Shown: one piece after another, positions 19,158 through 29,433 of the stretch
How positions within the stretch are numbered: the stretch's first letter is position 1
Layout of the letters: each line of letters opens with the position of its first letter
Source of the DNA: Vibrio sp. PID17_43
Lineage (GTDB): Bacteria; Pseudomonadota; Gammaproteobacteria; Enterobacterales; Vibrionaceae
DNA length: 64,000 nucleotides
Direction of reading: 5' to 3'
NCBI RefSeq assembly: GCF_002608565.1
Contig: NZ_LIXM01000005.1
Location: 1-64,000 of the forward strand
Position numbers and translations under genes: made by a program
Notes under the pieces: model-generated
The model's database searches: none
What the model saw: the letters and a program-made list of their open reading frames with translations, nothing else
What the model was told of the DNA's origin: nothing

Positions 19158-22100
19158 ATGCGTCAAAATTATAAGTGTTTGTTAGCCGCCCTTGTGTTGA
19201 TGAGCACGACTCAGACATCGTCAGTGGTTCAAGCCGAAGGAATTCGTCTTGTGGGTCCTTCTGGCGAAGTGCAAGCCTCTCCGAGTTACGCTGGGGAGAT
19301 TGAACGAGCGTTACCCGCTAATACTCAACCTTCGCGCTTTTTTGGCCCCACCGGTCAAAATGAAACGCTATGGTCGATTGCTTCTCAATTGCGACCTTCT
19401 CGTAATGTTTCTGTCCAACAGACGCTGCTTGCCATTTACCGAATCAACCCTCAAGCGTTTGACAATCAGAATATACATGAGTTGATCCCTGGTAGTCGTC
19501 TTCGTATTCCTTCATTAGAGCAAGTCCAAAGTGCAACCACAGCACAAGCTGTGGCGATTATGAAAGCCCATGAAGCGAGATCGAATCAGCCTAAACCACC
19601 TAAACCTGCACCGGCTAAATCTATCGTCGAGCAGCCAAAGCCAGTAGCAGAAACCACCAAGCCTAAAGTTACGTCGGAAACGGTTAAACCAGAAATGGCC
19701 AAACCTAAGCCGGTTAAATCGGTTGAGCTAACCCCATTGGTTCCTACCCTAACCACTTCTCCAGAAGGTGAGAAGCAGGTAAGTGCGCTTAAAGATAAAC
19801 TTCAGATTTCTCAAGGTGAGCTTGAGTCGCTTGAAGAAAAGAATCATCGTCTTCGCTTAATGCTTTCTGATGTGCAAAACGAAGTAGAAACGCTAAAAAC
19901 GGAGCTTAATGACGAAGCGCGTATCCGCACGGAAGTAGAAAAGTTACTGGCAGAAGAACGCAAGCGTCTTGATGAGCAGCAACGCATGCAACCAAGTACA
20001 ATGGATAAGATTCTATCCAATGGCTGGTTAGTGGGACTTGCTGCGCTAATTCCAGGCGCATTGATCGCTTTACTTGTGGTCACGTTGTTGGGTCGCCGTG
20101 CGAAATCGGAAGAGGAACAGGCTGCGGCACAGGAGCCCCAAAGTATCGATCCATTAGCGGCGCCACTTGGATTAGCGGCCGCGGAGGAGTTAGAAGAAGA
20201 GTTAAGCTTGGATGATGACCTATTTGGTGATGATGAGAGCGCAAACCTATTCGATCAAGAAGAGAAACCAGAAGAGGATGATGTCTTTGGCAATCTTGAT
20301 GACGATGATCTCGACTTCAACCTAGAAGGTGATGACGAAGAAGACCCATTTGCAAGCATTGGTGACGATGGTGACTTAGATGTTGGTTTCTATGAGTTTG
20401 ATTCTTCCAACAATGGCATCAAAGTAAACGGTGAAGAGAAGGCCCTTGGGCTGGAAGAGATGGAGCGTGCACTTGATGAGGCTTCTCCAGAGCTAGAGAT
20501 CGCAGATGATGAGCAAGTAGACTTTGATCTCTCAGATGAAGAAAGTGCCAATGACCCATTTGCAGACTTACTAGCGGGTGATGAGCCGACAGAAGATCTA
20601 CAAAGTGACAGCATTGATCAGGCACTGCTGGATGATTTATTTGCTGATTTTGGTAGTGATGATCTTAACCTTGATGTAGAAGACGATAAGTCATCCTCTG
20701 CGGTTTCAGAGCTGGGCTTTTCTGTCGGTGAAGCCACTGAGGATGAAATCGACAAGTTACTGGCACAATACGATCAGCCAACAACAAATAGTGTCGAAGA
20801 TCTAAGCAAAGAAAGTGATGAAGCGACACCGGATGAACTTGACCCGTTGGATGAGTTAGAAAATATTGCCGGATTGAGTGATGATCCGTCGATCGAAGAA
20901 GATAGTACTGAGCTTCTGGATGAGTTGATTGGTCTTGATGATGAAGACGCTTCAGATGACTTTGACCCGCTAAATGAGCTTGAAAAATTATCGGGCTTTG
21001 ACGGCATAGAAGATCTTGACGAAGATAGCGTAGATCTACTGGATGAGTTACTTGATGATAACAATACGGATGAAGAGCTAGATGAAGACAGTAAAGAGCT
21101 TGACCCATTTGATGACTTGATTCGTGAAGATGATGAGCCAACGAATTCTGATTCCTTAAGTGATGATGATTTATTAGCATCACTCGGTTTTGGTCGTTTA
21201 GAGCCAGAGGTGACAGAGGGCATTCAATCACAGCCTCAGTCAATCGTTGAATCAAGTGAAAAGTTAGATGATGAACAGGTACTTGGTCTTGAATCTGGGC
21301 TCGATATTGATGCGTTATTGAGTGACAACCAGCCAGAAAGGGAAGTTGAATCCGAGCTTCAAACCGAACCGCTGCGCCAAGAAACCGATCTGGAGCCAGC
21401 GCGAGAGGAACCTGTTAATACCTTTGAAGGTAATGACACTTCTGATGACCTAGATTCAATACTTAATGACGAACCACAAGTCTCTAATGAACAAGATGTG
21501 CCTTTTGAGGCTGAAACAGCCCTTGATACGCAACATGAATTGGCTGAGGAACGTACTCATTCAGAGTCAGGTGAAGATGCATCAGAGCTTCTCAATAACT
21601 ATGCTAACGCTTTAGCACAACAGTCTGAAAGCGAAGTAGACGAAGCTCCTGTATTTACACCAACACCCGATACCGTTGAGAACGAATTTGGCATTCCGCA
21701 AGAGGAAGATTGGTTAGTTGATGATATTGAGTCAGAAACGAAGCTAGAACAGGAGCCTATAGCTGCACGTTCGACAGAGACGGATATTGAAGATGAAGAA
21801 TCCAACTTCGATGCTCTAGAGCTACCAGAATTCAACGAAGACGATGCGCTTGCTTCTATGGCGGATGAACCTGCGCAGCCTGAATCAGAAAAGGTTGCAC
21901 CAGAAGCGGTGGTAACGGAGGCGGTAGAGGAAGAAGCGTTCAACCTTGACGACTTCGATCTTCCAGAATTCAACGAAGATGATGCGCTTGCATCTATGGC
22001 AGATGAACCAACCTTGCCAGAATCTGAAACGGCGGAGCTAAGCTCATCTGCGGAAATGGCAGAAGACAATGCAATGAGTTTCGATGATTTGGATCTGCCT

Positions 22101-22871
22101 GAGTTCGATGAAGAAGATGCATTAATGTCAATGACGGATAATGCAGAAGCTCATCAGCCAGTATTGCAGTCAGATAACGATCATGACGCACTATTTGAAG
22201 TATTCGCGCAACCAGGTGCTTTCATTGCTGATTTTGAATCAGAGAAGAATGAGGTTGAAACTGAGCTAAATGACTTCGAAGAAGCCGCAATGGCAAATTT
22301 GCTTGCGGAAAACGTTGATTCACAAGTATTTGATGGCAACTTAGACAGCGATACCGTTGCTAGCGCAGGCATGGACTTTGAAACCATGTTGGGCGTGGGT
22401 GATGATTGGAATGGTTTTAAGCTTTCCACCGAATGTACCTCTACGACAGCAGAGGTGCCAGAAGATCAGCGTGAAGTATGGGGCTCAGCAGCCGCATTGG
22501 CACAACCTGAAATCGCACCGGAGAATTGGGCGGAGCAGGATGACCTCGCAGACTTTGATCCTAAGAAGCATCAATTCATGACCATTGATGAATTAATGGC
22601 TCAAGTGGATAAAGACGGCGGTGAGTTTGAAGAGCAAGAACTAAAGCTGGATGTTGGCTTAAATGAATTCCCTGATGTAATTGGTGATATTGGCGACGTT
22701 GACGTTGATAGTAATGCAGAAGCTGCAGGTAAACTTGATTTAGCAAAAATCTATTTGGAAATGAATGATCCTCAAGGCGCGGTTAAGTTATTGGAAGAGG
22801 CCATCGTCTACGGTGAAGACGATATTCGCCGAGAGGCCAAGCATCTTATCGACGATATTCATGGTCGATAA
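19158..22871 (+). CDS. hubP: Polar landmark protein HubP (FimV family)
   Basis: HubP is the FimV-type protein that marks the old cell pole of vibrios and recruits ParA-like ATPases for the chromosome origin, flagellum and chemotaxis arrays. The 1237-residue protein has a signal peptide (to about residue 26), a periplasmic LysM-like segment near 60-115, a Pro/Lys linker, a coiled coil at about 205-275, one membrane helix at about 288-310, and then a very acidic cytoplasmic region. That region has 46-residue repeats; the clearest are LPEFNEDDALASMADE at about 888 and 934 and LPEFDEEDALMSMTDN at about 980. The last 50 residues (AAGKLDLAKIYLEMNDPQGA) are the conserved FimV C-terminal TPR-like domain. 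V. cholerae HubP also lies just before truA. Confidence 0.93.
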   Translation: MRQNYKCLLAALVLMSTTQTSSVVQAEGIRLVGPSGEVQASPSYAGEIERALPANTQPSRFFGPTGQNETLWSIASQLRPSRNVSVQQTLLAIYRINPQAFDNQNIHELIPGSRLRIPSLEQVQSATTAQAVAIMKAHEARSNQPKPPKPAPAKSIVEQPKPVAETTKPKVTSETVKPEMAKPKPVKSVELTPLVPTLTTSPEGEKQVSALKDKLQISQGELESLEEKNHRLRLMLSDVQNEVETLKTELNDEARIRTEVEKLLAEERKRLDEQQRMQPSTMDKILSNGWLVGLAALIPGALIALLVVTLLGRRAKSEEEQAAAQEPQSIDPLAAPLGLAAAEELEEELSLDDDLFGDDESANLFDQEEKPEEDDVFGNLDDDDLDFNLEGDDEEDPFASIGDDGDLDVGFYEFDSSNNGIKVNGEEKALGLEEMERALDEASPELEIADDEQVDFDLSDEESANDPFADLLAGDEPTEDLQSDSIDQALLDDLFADFGSDDLNLDVEDDKSSSAVSELGFSVGEATEDEIDKLLAQYDQPTTNSVEDLSKESDEATPDELDPLDELENIAGLSDDPSIEEDSTELLDELIGLDDEDASDDFDPLNELEKLSGFDGIEDLDEDSVDLLDELLDDNNTDEELDEDSKELDPFDDLIREDDEPTNSDSLSDDDLLASLGFGRLEPEVTEGIQSQPQSIVESSEKLDDEQVLGLESGLDIDALLSDNQPEREVESELQTEPLRQETDLEPAREEPVNTFEGNDTSDDLDSILNDEPQVSNEQDVPFEAETALDTQHELAEERTHSESGEDASELLNNYANALAQQSESEVDEAPVFTPTPDTVENEFGIPQEEDWLVDDIESETKLEQEPIAARSTETDIEDEESNFDALELPEFNEDDALASMADEPAQPESEKVAPEAVVTEAVEEEAFNLDDFDLPEFNEDDALASMADEPTLPESETAELSSSAEMAEDNAMSFDDLDLPEFDEEDALMSMTDNAEAHQPVLQSDNDHDALFEVFAQPGAFIADFESEKNEVETELNDFEEAAMANLLAENVDSQVFDGNLDSDTVASAGMDFETMLGVGDDWNGFKLSTECTSTTAEVPEDQREVWGSAAALAQPEIAPENWAEQDDLADFDPKKHQFMTIDELMAQVDKDGGEFEEQELKLDVGLNEFPDVIGDIGDVDVDSNAEAAGKLDLAKIYLEMNDPQGAVKLLEEAIVYGEDDIRREAKHLIDDIHGR
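21821..22150 (+). repeat. 138-bp tandem repeats in hubP
   Basis: Three in-frame units begin near 21821, 21959 and 22096, a period of about 138 bp or 46 codons. The first two are nearly identical over 22 codons and the third has diverged. Less exact acidic repeats (DPLDELEN / DPLNELEK followed by LLDEL) occupy about 20830-21110. Such arrays gain or lose units by slippage and differ in number between strains. Confidence 0.75.
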
Positions 22872-22873
22872 AT

Positions 22874-22903
22874 AAAAAGAGGCAGCAAGCGCTGCCTCTT
22901 TTT
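22874..22903 (+). terminator. Terminator after hubP
   Basis: Thirteen-base arms (874-886 and 891-903 of the 22-kb block) form AAAAAGAGGCAGC-AAGC-GCTGCCTCTTTTT, a near-perfect rho-independent terminator. Confidence 0.92.
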
Positions 22904-22961
22904 GTATCTGGAAGGCGTTGAGTATATACTTCCCGCCCCATTTTAGAGTTCGAAGGTTAAA

Positions 22962-23756
22962 ATGAGAATCGCATTAGGTATCGAGTATAACGGTACAAAC
23001 TACTTTGGTTGGCAACGCCAAAGAGAAGTGAAAAGTGTCCAAGAAGAGCTAGAAAAGTCACTATCGATTGTTGCGAATCACCCTGTGGAAGTGCAGTGCG
23101 CTGGTCGTACTGATGCCGGCGTGCATGGTACTGGTCAGGTGGTTCACTTCGACACCAACGTAAGCCGTAAAATGGTTGCTTGGACCATGGGGGCGAACGC
23201 AAACATGCCTAGTGATATTGCTGTCCGTTGGGCGGCAGAAGTTTCTGATGACTTCCATGCGCGATTCTCAGCAACAGCGCGTCGTTACCGCTATATCATC
23301 TTTAATCATGCATTGCGTCCAGGTATCTTGAGCTCAGGTGTGAGTCATTACCACGGTGATTTGGATGAAAAGAAAATGCATGAAGCGGGGCAGTACCTGT
23401 TGGGAGAAAATGATTTTACGTCATTCCGTGCAACGCACTGCCAGTCTCGCAGTCCGTTTCGTAACTTAATGCACCTGAACGTGACGCGCCATGGTGATTA
23501 CGTTGTGATTGACATTAAAGCGAATGCCTTTGTTCACCACATGGTGCGGAACATCACTGGCAGCCTGATAAAAGTGGGACGTGGTGAAGAAAAACCAGAA
23601 TGGATCAAGTGGTTGTTAGAAGCAAAAGATCGCAAATTAGCCGGGGCAACTGCGAAAGCGGAAGGCTTGTATTTGGTGGATGTGGATTATCCTGAAGAGT
23701 TTGGATTACCACAAGTGCCGATCGGCCCGCTATTTTTGCCAGATAATTTGAACTAA
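22962..23756 (+). CDS. truA: tRNA pseudouridine(38-40) synthase TruA
   Basis: TruA converts uridines 38 to 40 in the anticodon arm of many tRNAs to pseudouridine. The 264-residue protein shows the family opening [19 protein letters not shown] and the catalytic aspartate in [11 protein letters not shown] (Asp51), with RRYRYIIFN and [13 protein letters not shown] further on. The terminator behind hubP separates it from that gene; accD follows after about 195 bases. The order truA, accD, folC, dedD, cvpA, purF matches E. coli apart from the missing dedA. Confidence 0.96.
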   Translation: MRIALGIEYNGTNYFGWQRQREVKSVQEELEKSLSIVANHPVEVQCAGRTDAGVHGTGQVVHFDTNVSRKMVAWTMGANANMPSDIAVRWAAEVSDDFHARFSATARRYRYIIFNHALRPGILSSGVSHYHGDLDEKKMHEAGQYLLGENDFTSFRATHCQSRSPFRNLMHLNVTRHGDYVVIDIKANAFVHHMVRNITGSLIKVGRGEEKPEWIKWLLEAKDRKLAGATAKAEGLYLVDVDYPEEFGLPQVPIGPLFLPDNLN

Positions 23757-23950
23757 ACTGCGAACTTGTTTCAAAAAATCGGTATTTTAGGCTGGATAAA
23801 CACGAAAATTGTGCGCTATTAATGATAGCAAAAATAGGTACAACCAGTTTTTTATCTACAGTCGCGGTAAGATATGTTTTAATCCATCTGTAATATTTCG
23901 AATTTATATCTTTCGCAATGACGCGGAAGAATTGAGAGAAAAGGTCTTCC

Positions 23951-24877
23951 ATGAGTTGGCTTGAAAAGATTTTAGAAAAAAGCAACCTTGTAAGTTCACG
24001 CAAAGCTTCTATCCCAGAAGGTGTGTGGACGAAATGTACCTCTTGTGAGCAGGTTCTATACCATGCAGAGCTTGAGCGTAATTTAGAAGTTTGTCCTAAG
24101 TGTAACCACCATATGCGCATGAGAGCGCGTCGTCGTTTGGAATCGTTCTTAGACGAAGGCATCCGTGTTGAGCTTGGCACCGAGCTAGAGCCACAAGACA
24201 AACTGAAATTTAAAGATTCTAAACGTTACAAAGAGCGTATCTCTGCTGCACAAAAGAGCAGTGGTGAGAAAGACGCCTTGGTGGTTATGCAGGGTGAACT
24301 GCTAGGCATGCCACTGGTAGCGTGTGCATTTGAATTCTCCTTTATGGGGGGATCAATGGGTTCTGTGGTAGGTGCTCGCTTTGTAAAAGCGGTCGACGCT
24401 GCGATTGAAAACAACTGTGCACTTATTTGCTTTTCTGCAAGTGGCGGTGCGCGTATGCAAGAGGCATTGATGTCTCTAATGCAAATGGCGAAAACCAGTG
24501 CCGCGCTTGAGCGTCTATCTGAAAAAGGCCTGCCATTCATTTCAGTGCTGACTGACCCAACAATGGGCGGAGTATCGGCGAGCTTGGCGATGCTAGGGGA
24601 CATTAACATTGGTGAGCCTAAAGCACTGATTGGTTTTGCTGGTCGTCGCGTCATCGAGCAGACCGTACGTGAAGATCTCCCTGAAGGTTTCCAGCGTAGT
24701 GAGTTCCTGCTAGAACACGGTGCAATTGATATGATTGTTGACCGCCGTGAAATGCGTCAACGTGTGGGTGGGTTGATTGCTAAGCTGACTAACCACAAGT
24801 CTCCTTTGGTGGTTTCGGTTAACGAATCTCCAAATGAAGAGCCATATTCTGTACCAGAAGCGGACGAAAAAGGGTAA
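23951..24877 (+). CDS. accD: Acetyl-CoA carboxylase carboxyltransferase subunit beta
   Basis: AccD with AccA moves the carboxyl group from biotin to acetyl-CoA to make malonyl-CoA, the committed step of fatty-acid synthesis. The 308 residues begin with a four-cysteine zinc ribbon (Cys29, Cys32, Cys48, Cys51), which in E. coli also lets the subunit bind its own mRNA. The crotonase-type core shows [37 protein letters not shown] and [10 protein letters not shown]. Length and motifs are standard. folC follows 45 bases later, probably in the same transcript. Confidence 0.97.
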   Translation: MSWLEKILEKSNLVSSRKASIPEGVWTKCTSCEQVLYHAELERNLEVCPKCNHHMRMRARRRLESFLDEGIRVELGTELEPQDKLKFKDSKRYKERISAAQKSSGEKDALVVMQGELLGMPLVACAFEFSFMGGSMGSVVGARFVKAVDAAIENNCALICFSASGGARMQEALMSLMQMAKTSAALERLSEKGLPFISVLTDPTMGGVSASLAMLGDINIGEPKALIGFAGRRVIEQTVREDLPEGFQRSEFLLEHGAIDMIVDRREMRQRVGGLIAKLTNHKSPLVVSVNESPNEEPYSVPEADEKG

Positions 24878-24922
24878 AGTATCACTAACACAAAAACCAA
24901 AGAAATTAATGGTTAAAGTTAG

Positions 24923-26185
24923 ATGACCCAAAACTCTATTCCTCAAGCCACATCCTCCCTGACGGTGTGGCTTGATTATTTAACAAAACTCCATACATCA
25001 GCAATCGACCTTGGCTTAGACCGCGTTCAAGCGGTAGCGCAAAAAGCCAACCTCATTAAACCAGCTCCTACTGTGATCACCGTTGCCGGCACCAATGGCA
25101 AAGGCTCGACGTGTGCATTGATGGAAGCGATTCTACTGGACGCAGGCTACTCGGTGGGCGTTTACAGCTCTCCGCACCTGATCCGTTATAATGAACGCGT
25201 TCGTATCAACGGCGTAGATGCATCAGACAGAAAACACGGTGAAGCGTTTGACTATATTGAGAAGCAGCGCGGCGAGATCAGTCTAAGCTTGTTCGAATTC
25301 GGCACGTTAGCCGCACTTCGTATTTTCCAAGTTGAGAAAGTCGACGTTGTTCTGTTAGAAGTTGGTCTTGGCGGCCGTTTAGATGCAACCAACGTGGTTG
25401 ACCACGATGTCTCGGTTATTACCAGTTTAGCAATTGACCATGTGGATTGGTTAGGTGATGACATCAATGTCATTGGCTTTGAAAAAGCAGGTATTTACCG
25501 TTCCGGAAAGCCTGCTATTTGCGGCCAACCAACCCCACCGGCTACTGTCGCGGCTCATGCTGACGATATCGGTGCAGAATTTTTCCAAGTGGGCATTCAA
25601 TTCGACTACCAACTAACAGCTAAGGGCTGGAAGTGGAGTAGCGGTGCTTTTGCGCTTGAAGACCTTCCTGTTCCATCTTTACCTCTCCCTAATGCTGCGA
25701 CTGCGTTAATGGCGCTTGGCGCGTCAGAATTGCAAATCACTGACATTAATATTGTTAATGGCTTGAATAATGCTCGGCTTGCTGGTCGCATGCAGGTTCT
25801 ACAAACAGAGCCAGAAGTTGTTCTTGATGTGGCACATAACCCTCACTCAGCAGAGTATTTGGTTGAGAAGGTAAAAAGCCGATACAAAGGTAAGAATATC
25901 CACGTCGTTATCGCAATGCTGCATGATAAAGACATCAAAGCGACAATTGAAGCGCTAACGGTAATTGCAACACAATGGTATCCAGCATCGTTGACTGGGC
26001 CTCGTGCGGCGACAGCAGATGAATTGTGCCAATACTTGCCTGAGGGGCAGGCCCAGTTCCAAACCCCAGTAGACGCGTTTGAGAGTGCGAAAAGCAGCGT
26101 CGCAGACGATGATGTGATTCTGGTTGTTGGATCATTCCATACGGTGGGCGAAGTATTGGAACATTGGCAATCAAATAATGGGTAA
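24923..26185 (+). CDS. folC: Dihydrofolate synthase / folylpolyglutamate synthase
   Basis: FolC joins glutamate to dihydropteroate and then extends the polyglutamate tail of folates, using ATP. The 420-residue protein is a Mur-ligase relative: the P-loop is VAGTNGKGST (Lys60), followed by SSPHLIRYNERVRING, the metal and folate region FEFGTLAALRIF, LEVGLGGRLDATNV, and the C-terminal LDVAHNPHS loop. It lies between accD and dedD, as in E. coli, and the next gene begins 14 bases after its stop. Confidence 0.96.
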   Translation: MTQNSIPQATSSLTVWLDYLTKLHTSAIDLGLDRVQAVAQKANLIKPAPTVITVAGTNGKGSTCALMEAILLDAGYSVGVYSSPHLIRYNERVRINGVDASDRKHGEAFDYIEKQRGEISLSLFEFGTLAALRIFQVEKVDVVLLEVGLGGRLDATNVVDHDVSVITSLAIDHVDWLGDDINVIGFEKAGIYRSGKPAICGQPTPPATVAAHADDIGAEFFQVGIQFDYQLTAKGWKWSSGAFALEDLPVPSLPLPNAATALMALGASELQITDINIVNGLNNARLAGRMQVLQTEPEVVLDVAHNPHSAEYLVEKVKSRYKGKNIHVVIAMLHDKDIKATIEALTVIATQWYPASLTGPRAATADELCQYLPEGQAQFQTPVDAFESAKSSVADDDVILVVGSFHTVGEVLEHWQSNNG

Positions 26186-26199
26186 TCAAAGGTAATTTG

Positions 26200-26787
26200 A
26201 TGGCAAGTAAATTCCAAAGTCGTTTAGTCGGCACCATTGTTTTAGTCGCGGTTGGGGTCATTGTGCTCCCTGACGTGTTAGATGGTAAGAAACTGCACTA
26301 CAAAGAAGAATTTGCCAGTATCCCTATCAAACCTGAACTTGATAGTGATGTGGAAAACTTCGAAATTTTAGAGCCAGTAGAGGATGTTATCTCTCTGCCA
26401 GAATCGCCTGTTACTGCGACAATCAGTCAGTCAGAGGGATCCCAAGGCAGCGTTTCTGAGTCTGACGTTGTTCCTCAACCAGAAGTCGAAAAACAACCTG
26501 AGTCGGTTGAAGTGGTAGTTCGTCCAGTTGAAGAAAAAAATCAATATCAAGACTCGGCTTGGATCATTCAGTTGATGGCACTGAAGAATCATGACAATGC
26601 CGTCGCGCTTGTCGATGATTTACAGAAGCGAGGTTATCAAGCTCATGTGAAGAAAGAAAATAACTTTACCAGAGTGATTGTTGGTCCTGACGTGTCAAAA
26701 AGTAAACTTGAACGACAGGTCAAGGAATTACAAAAAATAACAGGCTCAAAAGGTCAATTGCTTAAATTTAAGCCATTAAATCCATAA
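26200..26787 (+). CDS. dedD: SPOR-domain cell division protein DedD
   Basis: DedD is an inner-membrane septal protein whose SPOR domain binds denuded glycan strands at the division site. The 195-residue protein has a short cytoplasmic start (ASKFQSRLVG), one membrane helix at about 9-26 (TIVLVAVGVIVLPDVL), a Pro/Glu-rich periplasmic linker and a C-terminal SPOR domain from about 112 (AWIIQLMALKNHDNAVALVDDLQKRGYQAHV). The ATG at 26200 is preferred to an in-frame TTG just before it, because AAAGG stands upstream and MASKFQSRLVG matches the family. It follows folC closely and is likely co-transcribed. Confidence 0.92.
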   Translation: MASKFQSRLVGTIVLVAVGVIVLPDVLDGKKLHYKEEFASIPIKPELDSDVENFEILEPVEDVISLPESPVTATISQSEGSQGSVSESDVVPQPEVEKQPESVEVVVRPVEEKNQYQDSAWIIQLMALKNHDNAVALVDDLQKRGYQAHVKKENNFTRVIVGPDVSKSKLERQVKELQKITGSKGQLLKFKPLNP

Positions 26788-26822
26788 GAAAACGTTTGCG
26801 TCAGCATTTTTTCTGTTAAAAT
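26786..26822 (+). promoter_or_regulatory. PurR operator and promoter of cvpA-purF
   Basis: AGAAAACGTTTGCGT at 26787-26801 is, on the reverse strand, the PurR consensus ACGCAAACGTTTTC without a mismatch in the core. It overlaps a -35-like TTTGCG/TTGCGT, and TAAAAT at 26817-26822 gives a -10 at 15 to 16 bases. PurR with hypoxanthine or guanine would repress cvpA-purF, as it does in E. coli. Confidence 0.85.
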
Positions 26823-26848
26823 GCGCGCCAACTTAAGATGAAGAAAAC

Positions 26849-27340
26849 ATGAATTGGTTAGATTTTGTCATTTTAGGTGTGATCGGATTTTCAGCTCTGA
26901 TCAGTTTAGTTCGCGGTTTTGCTAAAGAAGCTTTGTCTTTGGTGATTTGGTTCGGAGCGTTTTTTATCTCCAGTAACTATTACACTAAATTAGCGGTGTA
27001 CTTCACCAATATTGAAGATGAAATGTTTCGAAACGGAGCCGCAATTGCGGCGCTATTTGTCGCGACTTTAGTTGTTGGTGCGGTGGTGAATTACGTCATT
27101 GGCCAACTGGTACAAAAAACAGGACTGTCAGGTACTGACCGACTTCTCGGTGTGGTGTTTGGTGGTTTACGTGGAGTATTGATTGTTTCTGCGGTGCTGT
27201 TTTTTATGGATGCGTTTACAGCATTCCCAAGCTCGGATTGGTGGAAAGAGTCACAGTTGGTCCCAGAGTTCAGCCGTATCATCGCCCCATTTTTCGAGCA
27301 CTTACAAGCAACATCAAGTTTTTTGTCTGGCACTATCTAG
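26849..27340 (+). CDS. cvpA: CvpA family membrane protein
   Basis: CvpA is a small inner-membrane protein first linked to colicin V production and later to envelope stress and bile resistance. The 163 residues form about four membrane helices, beginning MNWLDFVILGVIGFSALISLVRGFA with the conserved Asp and RGF. A glycine-rich DRLLGVVFGGLRGVLIV block marks the family. It is followed after 36 bases by purF in the same operon behind a PurR box. Its exact biochemical function is unknown. Confidence 0.92.
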   Translation: MNWLDFVILGVIGFSALISLVRGFAKEALSLVIWFGAFFISSNYYTKLAVYFTNIEDEMFRNGAAIAALFVATLVVGAVVNYVIGQLVQKTGLSGTDRLLGVVFGGLRGVLIVSAVLFFMDAFTAFPSSDWWKESQLVPEFSRIIAPFFEHLQATSSFLSGTI

Positions 27341-27376
27341 TAGTGCCAGCTACTGTCGCAAATCGAGGATTAGGAC

Positions 27377-28891
27377 ATGTGTGGTATTGTTGGAATCGTG
27401 GGCACAACGCCTGTAAACCAGTCTATTTATGACGCGTTAACGGTGTTACAGCATCGTGGCCAAGATGCCGCTGGTATTTGTACCATAGAAAGCAATCGTT
27501 TTCGTCTGCGCAAGGCGAACGGTTTAGTGAAGGATGTGTTTGAAGCAAAACACATGCAACGCTTGCAGGGTAATGTTGGAATCGGTCACGTACGTTACCC
27601 AACCGCTGGCAGTTCAAGTGCCTCAGAAGCGCAGCCTTTCTATGTAAACTCTCCTTTTGGTATTACACTCGCTCATAACGGCAATTTGACTAACGCTCAT
27701 GAAGTTCGTCAAAAGCTGTTTGAAAAAGATCGTCGCCATATCAACACCACATCAGACTCAGAAGTGCTGCTTAACGTTCTCGCTCACGAAATTGATACCG
27801 TGAAGGGCAATATAACGGCAGATGACGTGTTCCGAGCGGTGACGAATGTACACCGAACGATTCGTGGTGCATACGCGGTTGCAGCCATGATCATCGGCCA
27901 CGGTATGATTGCATTTCGTGACCCCCATGGTATTCGTCCGCTTTGTCTTGGTAAGCGCGAAGAAAATGGGAAAATGGAATACATGGTAGCATCGGAGTCT
28001 GTTGCACTTGATGCTGTTGGTTTTGACTTTGTACGTGATGTCGCACCGGGTGAGGCGATTTACGCAACGTTTGATGGTGAGCTATTCACTAAGCAGTGCG
28101 GAGATAATCCAAAACTTAATCCATGTATTTTTGAGTTCGTTTACTTTGCTCGTCCAGATTCATTTATCGATAAGATTTCTGTGTACAGTGCCCGTGTAGA
28201 AATGGGCAAGAAGTTAGGTGACCGTATTCGTGAAGATTACGCAGATCTCGATATCGATGTGGTTATCCCAATACCAGAAACCTCCTGCGACATTGCACTG
28301 CAAATTGCTCAAGCGATTGATAAGCCATATCGCCAGGGCTTTGTGAAAAACCGTTACGTTGGTCGCACGTTTATTATGCCAGGTCAGCAGCAACGTAAGA
28401 AATCGGTACGGCGTAAGTTGAATGCCATCCGCTCTGAGTTTAAAGACAAGAATGTACTGCTTGTGGATGATTCTATCGTTCGGGGCACAACGTCTGAACA
28501 GATCATTGAGATGGCCCGCGATTCAGGCGCAAACAAGGTGTTCATGGTTTCAGCTGCGCCGGAAGTTCGTTTCCCGAATGTTTACGGTATCGATATGCCA
28601 AGTGCGACGGAGTTAATTGCTCATGGTCGTGATAATGACAGCATTTGTCAGCAGATCGGTGCTGATGCGCTGATTTATCAGCGATTGGAAGACTTGGTTG
28701 AAGCTGTTGCTTTAGGTAATCAAGACATCGCCCAGTTTGATACTTCAGTATTCAACGGTGAATACGTGACGGGTGACATTGACCAGCAGTATTTGGATTT
28801 CCTAGATGGTTTACGTAATGATGATGCGAAGGCCGAGCGCGAAATTCAGCAGGATATTGCAAATCTAGAGTTGTATAACGAAGGCGCATAA
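27377..28891 (+). CDS. purF: Amidophosphoribosyltransferase PurF
   Basis: PurF makes 5-phosphoribosylamine from PRPP and glutamine, the first committed step of purine synthesis. The sequence begins MCGIVGIVG, so Cys2 becomes the N-terminal nucleophile of the glutaminase after Met removal. The second half is a phosphoribosyltransferase with the PRPP loop [14 protein letters not shown]. The 504-residue length equals the E. coli enzyme (505). AGGATTAGGAC lies before the ATG. Expression should be set by the PurR site in front of cvpA, with nucleotide feedback on the enzyme. Confidence 0.97.
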   Translation: MCGIVGIVGTTPVNQSIYDALTVLQHRGQDAAGICTIESNRFRLRKANGLVKDVFEAKHMQRLQGNVGIGHVRYPTAGSSSASEAQPFYVNSPFGITLAHNGNLTNAHEVRQKLFEKDRRHINTTSDSEVLLNVLAHEIDTVKGNITADDVFRAVTNVHRTIRGAYAVAAMIIGHGMIAFRDPHGIRPLCLGKREENGKMEYMVASESVALDAVGFDFVRDVAPGEAIYATFDGELFTKQCGDNPKLNPCIFEFVYFARPDSFIDKISVYSARVEMGKKLGDRIREDYADLDIDVVIPIPETSCDIALQIAQAIDKPYRQGFVKNRYVGRTFIMPGQQQRKKSVRRKLNAIRSEFKDKNVLLVDDSIVRGTTSEQIIEMARDSGANKVFMVSAAPEVRFPNVYGIDMPSATELIAHGRDNDSICQQIGADALIYQRLEDLVEAVALGNQDIAQFDTSVFNGEYVTGDIDQQYLDFLDGLRNDDAKAEREIQQDIANLELYNEGA

Positions 28892-28910
28892 TGCTGTCTT
28901 TTTAATATAA

Positions 28911-28938
28911 AAAAACCAGAGTCTAGGCTCTGGTTTTT
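28911..28938. terminator. Terminator after purF
   Basis: Eleven-base arms AAAAACCAGAG (28911-28921) and CTCTGGTTTTT (28928-28938) around a 6-base loop, usable from both strands; the decayed LysR gene ends on the other side. Confidence 0.88.
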
Positions 28939-28958
28939 GTATCAGATTTCTGCGGCTA

Positions 28959-29433
28959 TTAGTGAATGTGGTAAGCAATCACATAATCGATGAAAAGGCG
29001 TACTTTTTCTGGCAGGTGATCTTTGTGGTTATAAAGCATGTAGATGTCACGAGGGTTTGCGCTCCAGTTTGGCAGAACGCGTACTAGATCACCGCTAGCA
29101 ATAAACTCTTTGATCATCACGTCTGGCATTAGCGTAATGCGAGCCCTTCCGAACAAGAGCTGCGTACCACATTTAGCGCATCTCTTCAGCTGTTGATGTG
29201 AGTCGCCGTAATAAAGGAGAGCACTCATGATAAAAACGCTCGCCTGCTTCAGTAAGAGAAAGTTTACGCGCGTGGCGATTTAGAAGCCTCAGGTTAACAG
29301 AATCTTCAAGTGCTTGAATGCGACAGGTGATAGTAGCTACCGGAATCATGGTTTTTCGTGACGTTGCAGTGTAGCTCCCATTTTCGACAACCAATCGAAA
29401 CAGGTTTAGATCATCTAGTTTTATACTTCCCAG
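28959..29433 (-). pseudogene. Decayed LysR-family regulator gene
   Basis: Two out-of-frame pieces of one LysR regulator remain. Reading leftward from about 29433 gives DDLNLFRLVVENGSY, then PVATITCRIQALEDSVNLRLLNRHARKLSLTEAGERFY, a winged-helix DNA-binding domain, which stops at about 29176. In another frame, from about 29165 to 28959, come LMPDVMIKEFIASGDLVRVLPNW and HLPEKVRLFIDYV, the end of an effector domain. Roughly 150 middle residues are deleted. The codon where the family would start reads ATA, not ATG, directly before AAA CTA GAT GAT. Lost start, deletion and frame change mean no working regulator. The position next to purF gives no hint of a target. Confidence 0.82.

Noticed and set aside
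20665..21255. 196-codon minus-strand ORF inside hubP, and similar antisense ORFs at 20774-21223 and 21599-22069
   Set aside because: They arise from the biased acidic codons of hubP; the translations are Ser- or His-rich low complexity with no family features.
23605..24201. 198-codon minus-strand ORF across truA and accD
   Set aside because: It lies antisense to two conserved genes and has no recognisable domain.
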